From: Pristionchus mayeri
Lineage: Eukaryota > Nematoda > Chromadorea > Rhabditida > Neodiplogasteridae
Assembly (NCBI GenBank): GCA_036245805.1
Contig: BTRK01000003.1
Location: forward strand, 43,045,215-43,109,214
Direction: 5' to 3'
Length of the DNA: 64,000 nucleotides
Below the pieces are notes generated by a model that did not search any database, was not told the DNA's origin, and worked only from the letters and a program-made list of their open reading frames with translations. The position numbers were made by a program, and so were the translations under genes. Position 1 is the first letter of the stretch, and each line of letters opens with the position of its first letter. Of this stretch, positions 23,076-33,443 are shown one piece after another.

Positions 23076-24206
23076 ATGGCCCAGCATTTCTCTGTCTATG
23101 GTATGTCACTATTTAACCATATTTATTCAATTTTATGGTAATAATGTCCACTATTTTGACTTGTTTAGCATCTATTAACCATTTGTTTCAGCTCTTATTC
23201 TCCTCTTTCACATCAGCTATTAGGCTTTGATTCTCTATCTCCCCATAGTGCGCCTTCGTCAAGGTATTCAGTGTCTACCGAGTGACCTGAGTCGCGCATC
23301 CCACTAGGGTCTCTTAGGCTTTCTCTTAGTCTCCTTAGGATGCATTACCTAGGTCTCAGAGCGACTCGGCCTCGTGAGCAACTGATGGACTGTGACGTTA
23401 CACTCTCCTTATGTTTCGCATTTAGTTTTCGAAACTATGAAGTAGTGAGGAGTAAATGCTCTCATTTCAGTTGGAAACATGCCCTACCAGTCGACCGAGG
23501 ACTTTCTAGGACATTCCTTCTCCCAGGCCGGACAAGTCACCAACGTCCGGTAAGGCAACAAATATGCCTGCCTGATGCCTTATTAGGCTTATACTTGGGA
23601 TCTACCTTAGATAGAAGGCTCATTAGGTATGTCAATGACGAGGTATTTTTGAATTGATAAAACTAATTTGATAAAGCACCTATAAATGCTATTTGTCCAG
23701 TGGCTTAGCCCGACGCATAAACTATTTACAACAGTATGTATCAAAAACTATGTTAGAACTTGTGACGGGAGGAATCGCAGCATAGCCACAGGGGAAATCG
23801 ATAGGGCTGTCGTCTGAAATAGCTGTAATAGCCCTAATCAATATTCGTCCGTTCCCTACCGGTGGTTCTCCTTCTTTCGCTATTCATCCATCTCACTAGG
23901 GTCTCTTAGGCTTTCTCTTAGTCTCCTTAGGACGCATTGCCTAGGTCTCCCTACAACAACTCGGCCTTGTGAGAAACTGATGGATTGTGACGTTACACTC
24001 TCCTGATTGCAGCGTTGGAGTCGATACTCTCTGCCAATTGCTCTCGTTGCAGTATCGTCTACGACCGCGAGACTGGCCGTCCCAAGGGATTCGCCTTCGT
24101 CGAGTTCGCCGATGAGCAGGCGGCCAACACTGCCGTCAGCCAGTTAAACGGCGCCGAGTTCAACGGCCGATCCCTCAGAGTGAACATGGCCAACAACCGC
24201 CAATAA
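23076..24206 (+). CDS. Single-RRM RNA-binding protein, CstF-64/CPF-2-like
   Basis: Three exons join in phase: 23076-23100, 23471-23549, 24053-24206, giving about 85 residues from MAQHFSVY to NNRQ-stop. The chain is one RRM with both RNA contact motifs: RNP2 VYVGNM and RNP1 KGFAFVEF. 'VYDRETGRPKGF' and 'NGAEFNGRSLRV' are close to the RRM of cleavage stimulation factor 64 (CstF-64), which binds GU-rich RNA near poly(A) sites. Unlike CstF-64 there is no hinge or C-terminal region, so it may be a truncated relative or a small hnRNP/CIRP-like protein. The frame is intact and GC-richer than its surroundings, which suggests it is expressed. Both introns contain a shared TAGG-rich block (see next entries). 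A second possible acceptor at 24012 would add about 13 codons but is less consistent with the RRM. Confidence 0.88.
23303..23409 (+). repeat. Duplicated intronic element, copy in intron 1 of the RRM gene
   Basis: About 107 bases match 23895-24003 in intron 2, in direct orientation. They include a run of TAGG-type motifs (actaggg, ttagg, cctagg) and a conserved tail 'tgtgacgttacactctcct' close to the acceptor. The element is confined to the two introns as far as I can see. Confidence 0.85.
23895..24003 (+). repeat. Duplicated intronic element, copy in intron 2 of the RRM gene
   Basis: Partner of 23303-23409. The longest identical stretch begins at 'actagggtctcttagg'; differences are mostly single substitutions plus a few bases after 'cctaggtctc'. 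It ends less than 10 bases before a possible acceptor at 24012. Confidence 0.85.
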
Positions 24207-24914
24207 GCAGCCCCCCCCCCTTTCTCAAATACTCACACGATCTTTCATGTACATATCTCGCAGCCTCGGCCCCCACGTTACACTAAGCTACAAGCTTCCA
24301 TTCCCCTGTTAGATCTTCGAAGTTTCCTGCGTTATGTTTGCAAGCGTGAATTGATAAAGTTGATAAGATCCAGAGAACTAGAACTGCATCAAGGGTAGGT
24401 AAATTTTAGAGAAGTTTTTGGTACCACGTCTCTGGGTCTACTCCAGTGAATTCCACGGTCCTGAATTTTCGGGGAGGGGGGGGGGGGTCGCAAAATTTTG
24501 AAAAGGGGGAGGGGGTCGAAAAATTAGACTCTAGTCATGATTTTCGGTCTCATTTCCTCATAGATATGATACTTATGAAGGTGAACGATTGTGTTTGCGG
24601 AAATACATTTCTAGCAAGTTGGACCGATTAATAGTGTGACGACACTCTCCCGTCTACTACACTTCCTTCCCCCGAACAACAAGCAACACTAATGGTTGTG
24701 AATTTATGGGGAATGTTTTCCATATTTGATAAAGAGCTGAAATACAGGAATGGATGGTTTAATTGTAGTACAATAGGATGAGTCGTTATGCAAGAAAATT
24801 TAAAATGCGGGATAAACAATTTTGAAATCACATCGAATTTAAGAGCAAATGCATGGTAAATGCCATGAGGGGTCTGGCACAGCAATTTTTCGAAAACTTG
24901 TGAAATGTGGTTAT
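24207..24914. other. Region downstream of the RRM gene
   Basis: I see no gene here. A C-run follows the stop codon at 24212, and a G-run with purine-rich sequence occupies 24470-24520. No terminal inverted repeats were recognised. Confidence 0.4.
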
Positions 24915-25560
24915 CGAGGATGCTGATTATCGTGGCCTGCTTCATTTTGTTCCAACTCGATCGGTTGAGCCAGGCTGCATGTAGGCTGCACCTACATTTA
25001 TGTTCACATCTCCGATGTCGATTGAATAATCAACTTCAAATTTGCATCGTGCCACTATAAGATATATGTGACCCTATTGACCCTAAATATGCAAATATAA
25101 ATATGCAAATACGAATGAAAATGAGTTTTCCTAACATTATGTTTTTGAAATTTTGAGAAGAGTCCAAAATCGAGATAATAATGTGAGGTGAAACTCATTT
25201 TCATTCGTCACTCTCTGCGCCACTTGCGCGGTACAGAGTGGTGAAATTGATTCGGAATTTGGATGTAGCAAAAACATACAAGCTTTAACACCCTACTATG
25301 CATACGAAAAATGATCCTCAGAACATGGCGCATCTTCCTATGTAATTAACGTTTTCAGATTTGACATTACATTCGAGAACCAAATTTTCACGAAATTAGC
25401 ATAATTCAACATTTGCCTATTTAGAGTCGATAGGTATTTTATTGTTGCATGGTGCAAATTTAAAGTTGATTGTTCAATCGGTATCGGATATATGAATATA
25501 AATGGCTAAACCGATCGCGTTGGAGCAAAATGAAGTAGACCACGATGATCAGCATTAGAA
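24915..25560. mobile_element. Fold-back element, about 640 bp
   Basis: The ends 'gatgctgattatcgtgg' (about 24918) and 'ccacgatgatcagcat' (about 25540-25556) pair, as do inner blocks around 'gattgaataatcaact' and 'agttgattgttcaatc'. The pairing is imperfect, so this is an old copy. No ORF is recognised. Confidence 0.75.
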
Positions 25561-25703
25561 TTCGAGAAATTAAGCGACCCGACATCGCGGGGCCCCGCGA
25601 ATGAAGAATGATAGGGAGAAAGATCGACACCGAGGCGCAAAAAAGTGGGAAAGATCCGACACCGGAGTTCGAACTCGAAGAACATTTTGAAACTAGTGCG
25701 AGC

Positions 25704-25768
25704 TAATTAAAGGAGAGTAAATGCAAACGCTTCAAAAATTGTATTTTGAGTTTACTCCTCCTTTAATA
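25704..25768. mobile_element. Minimal hairpin with TTAAAGGAGGAGTAAA ends
   Basis: 'attaaaggagagtaaatgcaaa' at 25704 pairs with 'tttactcctcctttaat' at 25750. The same terminal sequence bounds the longer element at 36496-36760, so this looks like a deletion derivative. Confidence 0.6.
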
Positions 25769-26044
25769 TTTCAATCTGTTGATCTTTGAATGAGAGAGAT
25801 TCGGTATCGCGGGTCGCCGCGCGATACCGAATAACCCGCCCCGAATTGCGAACTCTAATCAGCATCATGGATAACCCCATTTTATCCGAAAAAATTTCTT
25901 TGTCAGACCTTGTTCGATTCTTACGCGAACGGCTTCATATATTATCCGAAGTTGATTTAAAGCGAATCATGAATCTCGAAATACATAATGTTTGACTACA
26001 AGAAAAATTGCAAGAACGAGTGGGGAAATTACAACCGGCCTGTT

Positions 26045-27110
26045 TAATCTGTCAGAAATGTGCGAGAAAAAGTTGCGTAAAAAGTTCGCGAACTTCTGAT
26101 TCTCTCCATTTCGCATGCTCTCTCTCTTTCTCTAACCAGGTCGATGAAAAGTTCACGAACTTTTCGACGAACTTTGTTCGAAAATCATACTTTTCTTTTG
26201 TTTTACTTACTTTTATAAACTATTTTATCTTTTAACTTATGATTTCTTATAATGACAACCTTCCCTTAGCTGGAATAGCTTCAGAATACAGCGTAGTGAA
26301 AGTAAAAAAGGTTGGAGTATTTTTTTCGAAAATGGGTCACCACTTTCCCCACCCTGTAATGTCAAGCTATTCCATCAGAGGGAAGGTTGTTCTTATACGC
26401 AGTCATAAGTTAAGAGCAAAAATAATTGATAAAAATAAGTAAAACAAAAGAAAAGTATGAATTTCGAACGAATTAATGCCGGTTTTTAACGAACTTTTCA
26501 AGGAGCTGCGTGAAAAGTTAGAGAAAGGCGAGAGAGCACGCATTCTTGAGAGAGGGAAAAGGAAGCAGTGATTGTTTACTTCCTTTTCCCTCTCTCGACA
26601 ACGCGTGCTCTCTCGCCTTTCTCTAACTTTTCACGCAGCTCCTTGAAAAGTTCACGAACTTTTCGACGAACTATGTTCGAAATTCGTACATTTCTTTTGT
26701 TTTACTTATTTTTATCAATTATTTTTGCTTTCAACTTATGACTGCTTATAAGAACAACCTTCCCTCTGATGGAATAGCTTGACATTACAGGGTGGGGAAA
26801 GTGGTGACCCATTTTCGAAAAAAATACTCCAACCCTGTTTACTTTCACTACGCTGTATTCTGAAGCTATTCCAGCTAAGGGAAGGTTGCCATTATAAGAA
26901 GTCATAAGTTAAAAGCAAAAATAGTTTATAAAAAAAAGTAAAACAAAAGAAAAGTATGATTTTCGAACATAGTTCGTCGAAAAGTTCGTGAACTTTTCAA
27001 TGACCTGGTTAGAGAAAGAGAGAGAGTACACGAACAGGAGAGAATCAGAAGTTCGCGAACTTTTTACGCAACTTTTCTCGCACATTTCTGACAGATTAAA
27101 CAAGCCGAAC
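26045..27110. mobile_element. 1.07-kb near-perfect palindrome with nested inverted repeats
   Basis: The sequence is symmetric about 26577. The outer arms (around 26050 and 27100) share 'ctgtcagaaatgtgcgagaa'. Each arm itself contains a 170-bp inverted-repeat unit bounded by 'aaccttccctt' and 'agggaaggtt' (26259-26391 and 26757-26888). The centre is 'tctctctcgacaacgcgtgct' opposite 'agcacgcattcttgagagag'. The ORFs in both arms are mirror copies and not a gene. Confidence 0.88.
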
Positions 27111-28244
27111 GTTGAATTGGAGAAAATATGCTCTAAAACGTTTCGAAAGAAAGTTTTACTATGCATTTCACTAAAAAGAGACCAAATATTGCACTTAAAA
27201 TTTCACTAAAAATGGCACGAATATTTCGGACACTTCTTCAACTATCGCCTCATTTGCTTGTCGATGGTCTATTGCCCATCGCTTCTTCAATAAAATGAAT
27301 CCGGCTCTGCAAAACATTCAATGATTCATTTCACATTCAATTAACTAATACTCAGCATGTCGAGATAATACTTTTGGATAATTATTTAGTGAAATTTCAT
27401 CTTACCTTTAACTGAGTATATTTAGCGCAGCCAGCTGCAAAAGATCTTATCGATTTTTAATTTTTCTTAATGTGTTCGATATTTGTTCAGCTAATTTTCT
27501 CTGGAGGAATAGTTGTTCATGTTTTTTTAAGAAATTGCGTGTGTATGAGCCCAACAGGTGATTTAAGCATGATTATTTAAACACATTCACTTTTTGTCAG
27601 ACTGTGCCTTTCCACTTCCTCTCTACTTGAGAATCCACAGCCACAACGATCACACTTATGCGGGTGTCCCAATGTCGCTAAACAGATTAGTTAAAAAAAG
27701 AAATATCGGCAAAAAACCGCGCCTTTGTAGTTTCGTAGATTGACGAGTAACTTGGCGCACATTCCACCTTGTGCTTTTGTCAAGTGAAATTGAAATCCTT
27801 CCATTCTCTTATAATATTTACGGCAAAGTCGGCAAAAGTATCCCGTCGAATTCCTTTGAAGGATTTCTGATGGGTATATAGTCGTCTTCGGGCTTTTCGT
27901 ACGCTGCTTGATTTGAAATTATACGCAATACATTCGGAGATATACCTTTGACTGGATATCATCTGAATCTGCATTTATAGAAGTGGCAGGTCTATTCGTA
28001 TTGACTCTCTGACGAATTTGTTTGTGTTATATAACATCAACATGTCAAACCTGATCATGCTCAATTCGATGAGCTGATGAGTTCAAGGTGGAGATGAGAA
28101 GATTATTTAACGTCTCCCAGAAGATGATTCGACTCTCCTCCATGTCTTAATTTGGAAGATTGGGATGAACATTTGGCACTGAGTCCTGTTCAAATTACTT
28201 ATTTAAAATTACAATATCATATATTGATGTAATGCTCATCACAT

Positions 28245-29520
28245 ACATGGGAACAACAAAATCAAACTGCTTTAATCTTATCGACACAATAACATTTGAT
28301 GTATCCCTGCTCGTAGACTTTCATATTCAAGTGGTGAAGCCGTAAAATCGAAACTACCTAAAAGCCGGCTCTCGACATTTCAAAACTTCAAAAAATCATA
28401 ACATACTTCAACCTTGAGCGAGAAAGTCGTTCAAAAAGGCAAAATAACCGCCTCGAAGAGTTCTACAAATCATCTGTTCAGGACGTTTTTGAAAACTCAA
28501 TTTGAAATATAGATAAATTGTAAAAAGCGAATTGTCAGTTCCAAAAAGTTGTCACCCTGAAACATTTTTCCACGATTACCCAATTTTTTATTTCAAAATC
28601 AGATTCTCCGTGCAATTATACACCAGGGATATTGATTACAGATCATTTCAACTTTTTCCCGGGAGGTTCCAGCGCTGGAAACACCGAAAACCTGCTGTTT
28701 TTCGAAAATTCAAAAAGTTCAATGATTTGCCATTTTCATATTCAGGCTTTATCAGCGCTCCAATGGGCACCAGTCTGCTTAGGATTGACTATTGTCACAC
28801 TTTTAGAAGATTGAAGTCATTTCCAGAGAAAATACTTTACTCAGGAAAAATCATGATTTTCTGAGCATCCTCCGAGAATAACCGAAAAAATGCGATGATT
28901 TTTGCATCAAAAATAATTCACTCACAACTACTTGATCAGACCCTGTTATGTCACTTATAACTAATAGAACAGCTTCTCACCCATCAGTATGAAAATGGCA
29001 AATCATTGAACTTTTTGAATTTTCGAAAAACTGCAGGTTTTCGGTGTTTCTAACGCTGAAACCTTCCGGGAAAAAGTTGAAATGATCTGAAATCAATGTC
29101 TCTGGTGTAGAATTGCACGGAGAATCTGATTTTGAAATAAAAAATTGGGTAATCGTAGAAAAAAGCTTCAGGGTAACAACTTTTTGAAACCCACAATTCG
29201 CTTTTTCCAACTTATCTATATTTCAAATTGCGTTTTCAAAAACGTCCTGACCAGATGATTTCTAGAACTCGTCGGGTTGGTTATTTTGCTTTTTTGAACG
29301 ACTTTCTAGCTCAAGGTTGAAGTATGTTATGATTTTTTGAAATTTTGTGTCGAGAGCCGGCGTGTCGAGATTTTGTGTCGAGAGAAATGTCGAGAGCCGG
29401 CTTTTAGGTAGTTTCGATTTCACGGCTTCACCAATTGAATATGAAAGTCCACGAGCAGGGATACATCAAATATTATTGCGTCGATAAGATTAAAGCAGTT
29501 TGATTTTGTTGTTCCCATGT
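28245..29520. mobile_element. Fold-back element inside gene A
   Basis: 'acatgggaacaacaaaatca' at 28245 pairs with 'tgattttgttgttcccatgt' ending at 29520. The arms of more than 500 bp can be followed inward to about 28870 and 28960. It separates the acidic exons from the zinc-finger exons of gene A; gene B lacks it at this point. Confidence 0.85.
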
Positions 29521-29763
29521 GAAGTGGAACTCATACATTCTGTCAGAACATGCGTGTTGTCTCTTGTATCTTATATCGAGATACAAATAAATAATCTCTT
29601 GTATCGAGTCTCTAAAGACGTTAGCATACTACTGAGGTGACGAACTAGTGATTGTATCATAGGAAAGTGCAAAATGGTACAAAAATAAAAACACTTTCAG
29701 TTTTAGTCATAAATGGATTCTACAGTTGACAACCAACAAGTAGATTTTTAGTTTCATGCACCT

Positions 29764-29980
29764 AGACCGATATCGGGTGAAAAATTGATCCGATTTTTTT
29801 TCGAAATTTCGCAATAATAATCTAATCTTCCAAATATGCGGGAGATTATTGGAACAGCGTTTTGTTACATCACATGCAGAATTTGAGATCAGCAGCTCAT
29901 ATATTCAGAAAAGTAAATATTCATTTTTCCAAAAAAATTGGAGGTCTCATAAAATCGTTTTCCGAGCGATTTTGAAATTC
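29764..29980 (+). repeat. 217-bp direct repeat, copy 1
   Basis: Nearly identical, base for base, to 30892-31108. One difference is ttacatcac against ttacgtcac. It begins 'agaccgatatcgggtg' and ends 'tttgaaattc'. The two copies bracket gene A exons 30662-30435 and 30318-30232 and the RTE tail at 30714. Confidence 0.9.
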
Positions 29981-30713
29981 ACATGTCGCTATGCTTCCAC
30001 CACAGGAAGTGAGGCATGATAGGGAATATCTATGTACCCAGCATATTTTTTCACGATTTGAAATGTGAAGAATGGATGCGCTATCCAGAGCACCTTGTTG
30101 ACCGCCTTGTAATAATTGGCTATTGATCACTCCAAACCATGAATCGGTATATCATCCTAGTAGTGCAGAAAATAATTTTGTTCCAATACTTTTGAAATAT
30201 ATTTTCTTAAAAATTGTAATCCCCGATTTACTTGGCTCAATAAATGATCTTCTTCTCCATCGCTTGAATCGGCGAAGAGATCGAATTCTTCCATGTGATC
30301 TTCAGCGGAATCCTCCACCTGTGAGTGTTGCATGTATTACAAGTTAGAAAATTAGCTTGACTAAGTATATGAGCATCTTTCTCTCGATAGCTAGTATTTT
30401 CTATTACTTTTAAAAAATTATTTTGTTGCTTCACCTCGGGAATCCCCTCGGAAAAACATCTCACCGGTTGCTCCTCTTTTATCGAGATTCCAGCAGGTTT
30501 ACCCGGTTCATCTCTCGTTTCGTGTTCGAACACAACGCGCGGAGGGGCACTGGTTCGGATCAGCCCATTCACTCTCGGAATAAATTGTTGCTGCAGTGGC
30601 TGAGTTGGCTGAAGTTTTTGTACTTCCTGAGCGACCACTTCACGCGATCCTTGGGTAGCCACCTGTACATCATGAATTGATTCATCATTCCAGACTACAT
30701 TTTTCACGGACAT

Positions 30714-30890
30714 TAATCAATCAATCAATCAAGTTTATTACGTCAGGCGATTAACACCAGATGAGGAATAGGTTTATTCTTCGGCAGTTGCATGCCACCA
30801 GTTCGCGCCAAGGGATCTTCTTAGGTCATCTTTCCATCGCGCTCTAGGTTGTCCTTGGGGGCGGGTCTTGTTGTCTTGTTGTTGTTGTTG
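30714..30890 (-). mobile_element. 5'-truncated RTE tail fragment
   Basis: The minus strand reads RPQGQPRARWKDDLRRS...NWWHATAEE. This is the C-terminus shared by the RTE copies at 33.5 and 45.6 kb (RHQGHPKVRWRDDLKRA, RPPGKPRARWRDDLTRA). It is followed by a short non-coding stretch and a GATT microsatellite tail ('caatcaatcaatcaa' on the plus strand). Only about 180 bp remain. It is inserted directly upstream of a gene A exon. Confidence 0.88.
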
Positions 30891-30891
30891 T

Positions 30892-31108
30892 AGACCGCTA
30901 TCGGGTGAAAAATTGATCCGATTTTTTTTCGAAATTTCGCAATAATAATCTAATCTTCCAAATATGCGGGAGATTATTGGAACAGCGTTTTGTTACGTCA
31001 CATGCAGAATTTGAGATCAGCAGCTCATATATTCAGAAAAGTAAATATTCATTTTTCCAAAAAAATTGGAGGTCTCATAAAATCGTTTTCCGAGCGATTT
31101 TGAAATTC
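30892..31108 (+). repeat. 217-bp direct repeat, copy 2
   Basis: Partner of 29764-29980, starting immediately after the (GTT)n end of the RTE tail fragment. The high identity suggests a much more recent event than the divergence of genes A and B. Confidence 0.9.
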
Positions 31109-32763
31109 CAATTCCAGTTAACGGACATTAAATTTCGAATTTCGATTTCGAAAGGACAAGTATATTTTGCAATATCGTCTTACTTGAACAGATAAGTTAA
31201 CTGTTTTCGTCGATTCCTTATTGTGTCTTGTGATAATATAATTTATAGTTGCTTCCAACGAATGACAAAATCCGTAGATAACTTGTCGGGTACGATCATC
31301 TCTACAAAGATAGTTATATACTTTTCAGTACATTCCGTGATATGCGTGATCTTCATCAGCACAATAAAACATTTCGACACTCAAAACTGATTTTAGACCA
31401 GAATAATATTATGCTTATATTTTTGTCACTCAACGAATTTAATTACTCACTTGTTCGGATCGAGTTCCATAGCAAGAATTCTTTCTTTGTTCATAAATTC
31501 CAATAAACTTGGCAGATTTTAAAAACAATACCAATTATCATTATTGTAACTTCTTCTTCAACTGTTTCATAATAATACTTTGATGTATGTGCCCAATATC
31601 GCACAAAAATTTGTCAACTTCCGAATATGTCTTTTACGCAAAATAAGTGTCACTATTCTAGCTTGTTTTATGTCGTCATCCGAATTCATCGATGTTATGC
31701 GCATTCCAAACATACGCACAAATGAATAATATTTTAGATTGCTTACCGATGCCCCAATCCCTTCTTTGCAAATGTTCTCCATAATAAGAAGCGATTTGGT
31801 CAGCACAGTTCCCAGGGTGTGATCCGTTCGTGAAAGCGCCAATGCCTGCAATTTCATGTATACATTTTACCGCATCGCCAATTATTCTATCACACATATT
31901 TCATCTTACGATATACCTTTACATCTAAGGTGGCGCCTCCTTAACCTATTCGAATAGCGAGTCTTATACCGTTCCCTTTTCATAATATTTCTTATAGGTT
32001 ATCATTGATAGATTTGAAAACTAAATAGGATGTTAACCTTCTGAATCCACTCCTCCATTGAATGGTTCGTGGTAGCATTCTCTCCGTTCCCGCTTTCACG
32101 AAGCCTCATGATCATTGATTCCATGGTTTCGCATAAACCATAGATCAAGTTCCGCAGCAAATTGCTCCTTCAAGGTTAATAAAAATTATATCACCATATA
32201 TTTTACACTGAAGAAATTTCCGACATTTTTCACAAAGTGAATAATTCGCTCTCTTTCCTACAAATTTATACCTATTTATTAACTAAACACGCACCTGTTT
32301 GGGTCAAGTTCCATAGACAAGCTTCTCACGCGTTTCACGTACATCAAACCATCCTCCAGGCTCTGCAATAAATACGTAATAATTATTGTTCCAATACATT
32401 GAATGTATTAACCATAAATGTGTTTTTATTTTGTTACTATTTTGAATAGTATACGTAAATACTTACTTTTGCGCTGAGACCTTCTTGCTAAATAGAAATC
32501 ATTAGGCTTAGGTGATTGTTAATCAATGTGCCCAGTGGGGGTTCGGTACCCGACAGTGCCAGCGCCTCGAAATAAATTATTATTATTTTTTATTTCGAAT
32601 GTTCTATTTTTTTTTGTATTTTTGGGGGAACTAGAATATACTATCCGAGCTGTCTACCTGTCGAGACCACTCCTCAATGCTGGGTTCAACACCAGGTGGA
32701 TGGTCCATACTTGATTGGTTGGGCAGAAATACTCCTGTAATGAGGAGTGATAAATTGTCCTTA

Positions 32764-32862
32764 ATAGAGTTCGAGAAACGATACCACACTCTCTTCATTC
32801 TGCACACTATCTCGCCACTCGATCGATCTAGAGAGTGTGTACAATGAAGGGAGCGTGATGAC
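32764..32862. mobile_element. Hairpin MITE (TTCGTAATTCGGGCC-related) upstream of gene A
   Basis: 'gttcgagaaacgatacca' at 32767 and 'gacgtttctcgaa' near 32862 bound a hairpin with the centre 'tctcgccactcgatcgatc'. It lies about 60 bp upstream of the gene A start and is absent from the matching position of gene B. Confidence 0.7.
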
Positions 32863-33443
32863 GTTTCTCGAAGTAAAGAAACGCGCTTAGAGAAACGAGA
32901 GAATCGCTTTCTCGCCTCGCGAGTCTCGCCATGAGCAATTTCAGATGATGAACATGGCTGGCAATCAGCCATCTTGCGAAAACACAGTTCAGAGAAGAGA
33001 AAAAAGTCAAAATCTATTATCGCTGGGCGAAGCTAGGTAATGGCAATGATGGAGTCATTTGTTTAAGTTTTGCCGCCTGTGAGGGACCACGAGAATGCAT
33101 TGTTGGGCACTGATATCAGGGGTGGGGAACAGTCTTGCGCACAAGGTGAGGATGAAAGAGAAATCGGAGAAACACGGGTGAAACGAGCACGATGCTCCAT
33201 CCGGGGAATGTGTGCAATATGATAATGAATGGCAATCGTTTTACAAATATATCCACCCCAGAAATTTATCAACGGGAAAGCTAGGTAAATCGTCTATGTT
33301 CTCCCTGCGACTGTGTTCGTTAGAGATCAGAGCATAGCGCCTATTTTATGAATTACAACTGTTTGATGGGGAGTAACTCATGTGAGTGGTGGATAATCAA
33401 AGAGAAGAGAGAAGACGCGTGAAGGGAACACTCTAATGTAAAA
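32863..33443. other. Non-coding region upstream of gene A
   Basis: I see no gene here. Parts of 33120-33430 resemble 48540-49260 downstream of the second RTE copy ('gaggatgaaagagaaatc', 'ggtggacattcaaagag'), so the flanks belong to the same old duplication as genes A and B. Confidence 0.45.

Larger units (their letters stand above)
27250..32708 (-). pseudogene. Gene A: exon-triplet-repeat C2H2 protein, decaying paralogue of gene B
   Basis: Exons read from the 5' end: 32708-32658 (ATG, MDHPPGVEPS), 32565-32467, 32362-32295, 32167-32038, 31845-31747, 31518-31451, 31301-31184, 30662-30435, 30318-30232, a poorly defined exon ending near 28047, one near 27940-27985, 27903-27723, 27677-27591, 27434-27406, 27306-27250. 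Exons 2-4 and 5-7 are two copies of one module (for example LGTLINNHLS against LGTVLTKSLL, SMELDPN against AMELDPN, IYGLCETME against IYGFCHSLE). The C-terminus has two fingers (YFCRLC...H and HKCDRCGCGF...H) and ends RPSTSK. Decay is seen as an in-frame TAG at 32488-32490, an acceptor reading AA instead of AG at 31519-31520, a GC donor at 27721-27722 where B has GT, and a 1.3-kb fold-back splitting the gene. I recognise only the fingers. Confidence 0.75.

Noticed and set aside
26239..26905. Mirror-image ORFs in the two arms of the 26-kb palindrome
   Set aside because: They are the same sequence on opposite strands of a palindrome and contain no known domain.
31441..31520. Calling the 31519 acceptor defect a sequencing error
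   Set aside because: Possible, but gene A has other independent defects, so I kept the pseudogene reading.
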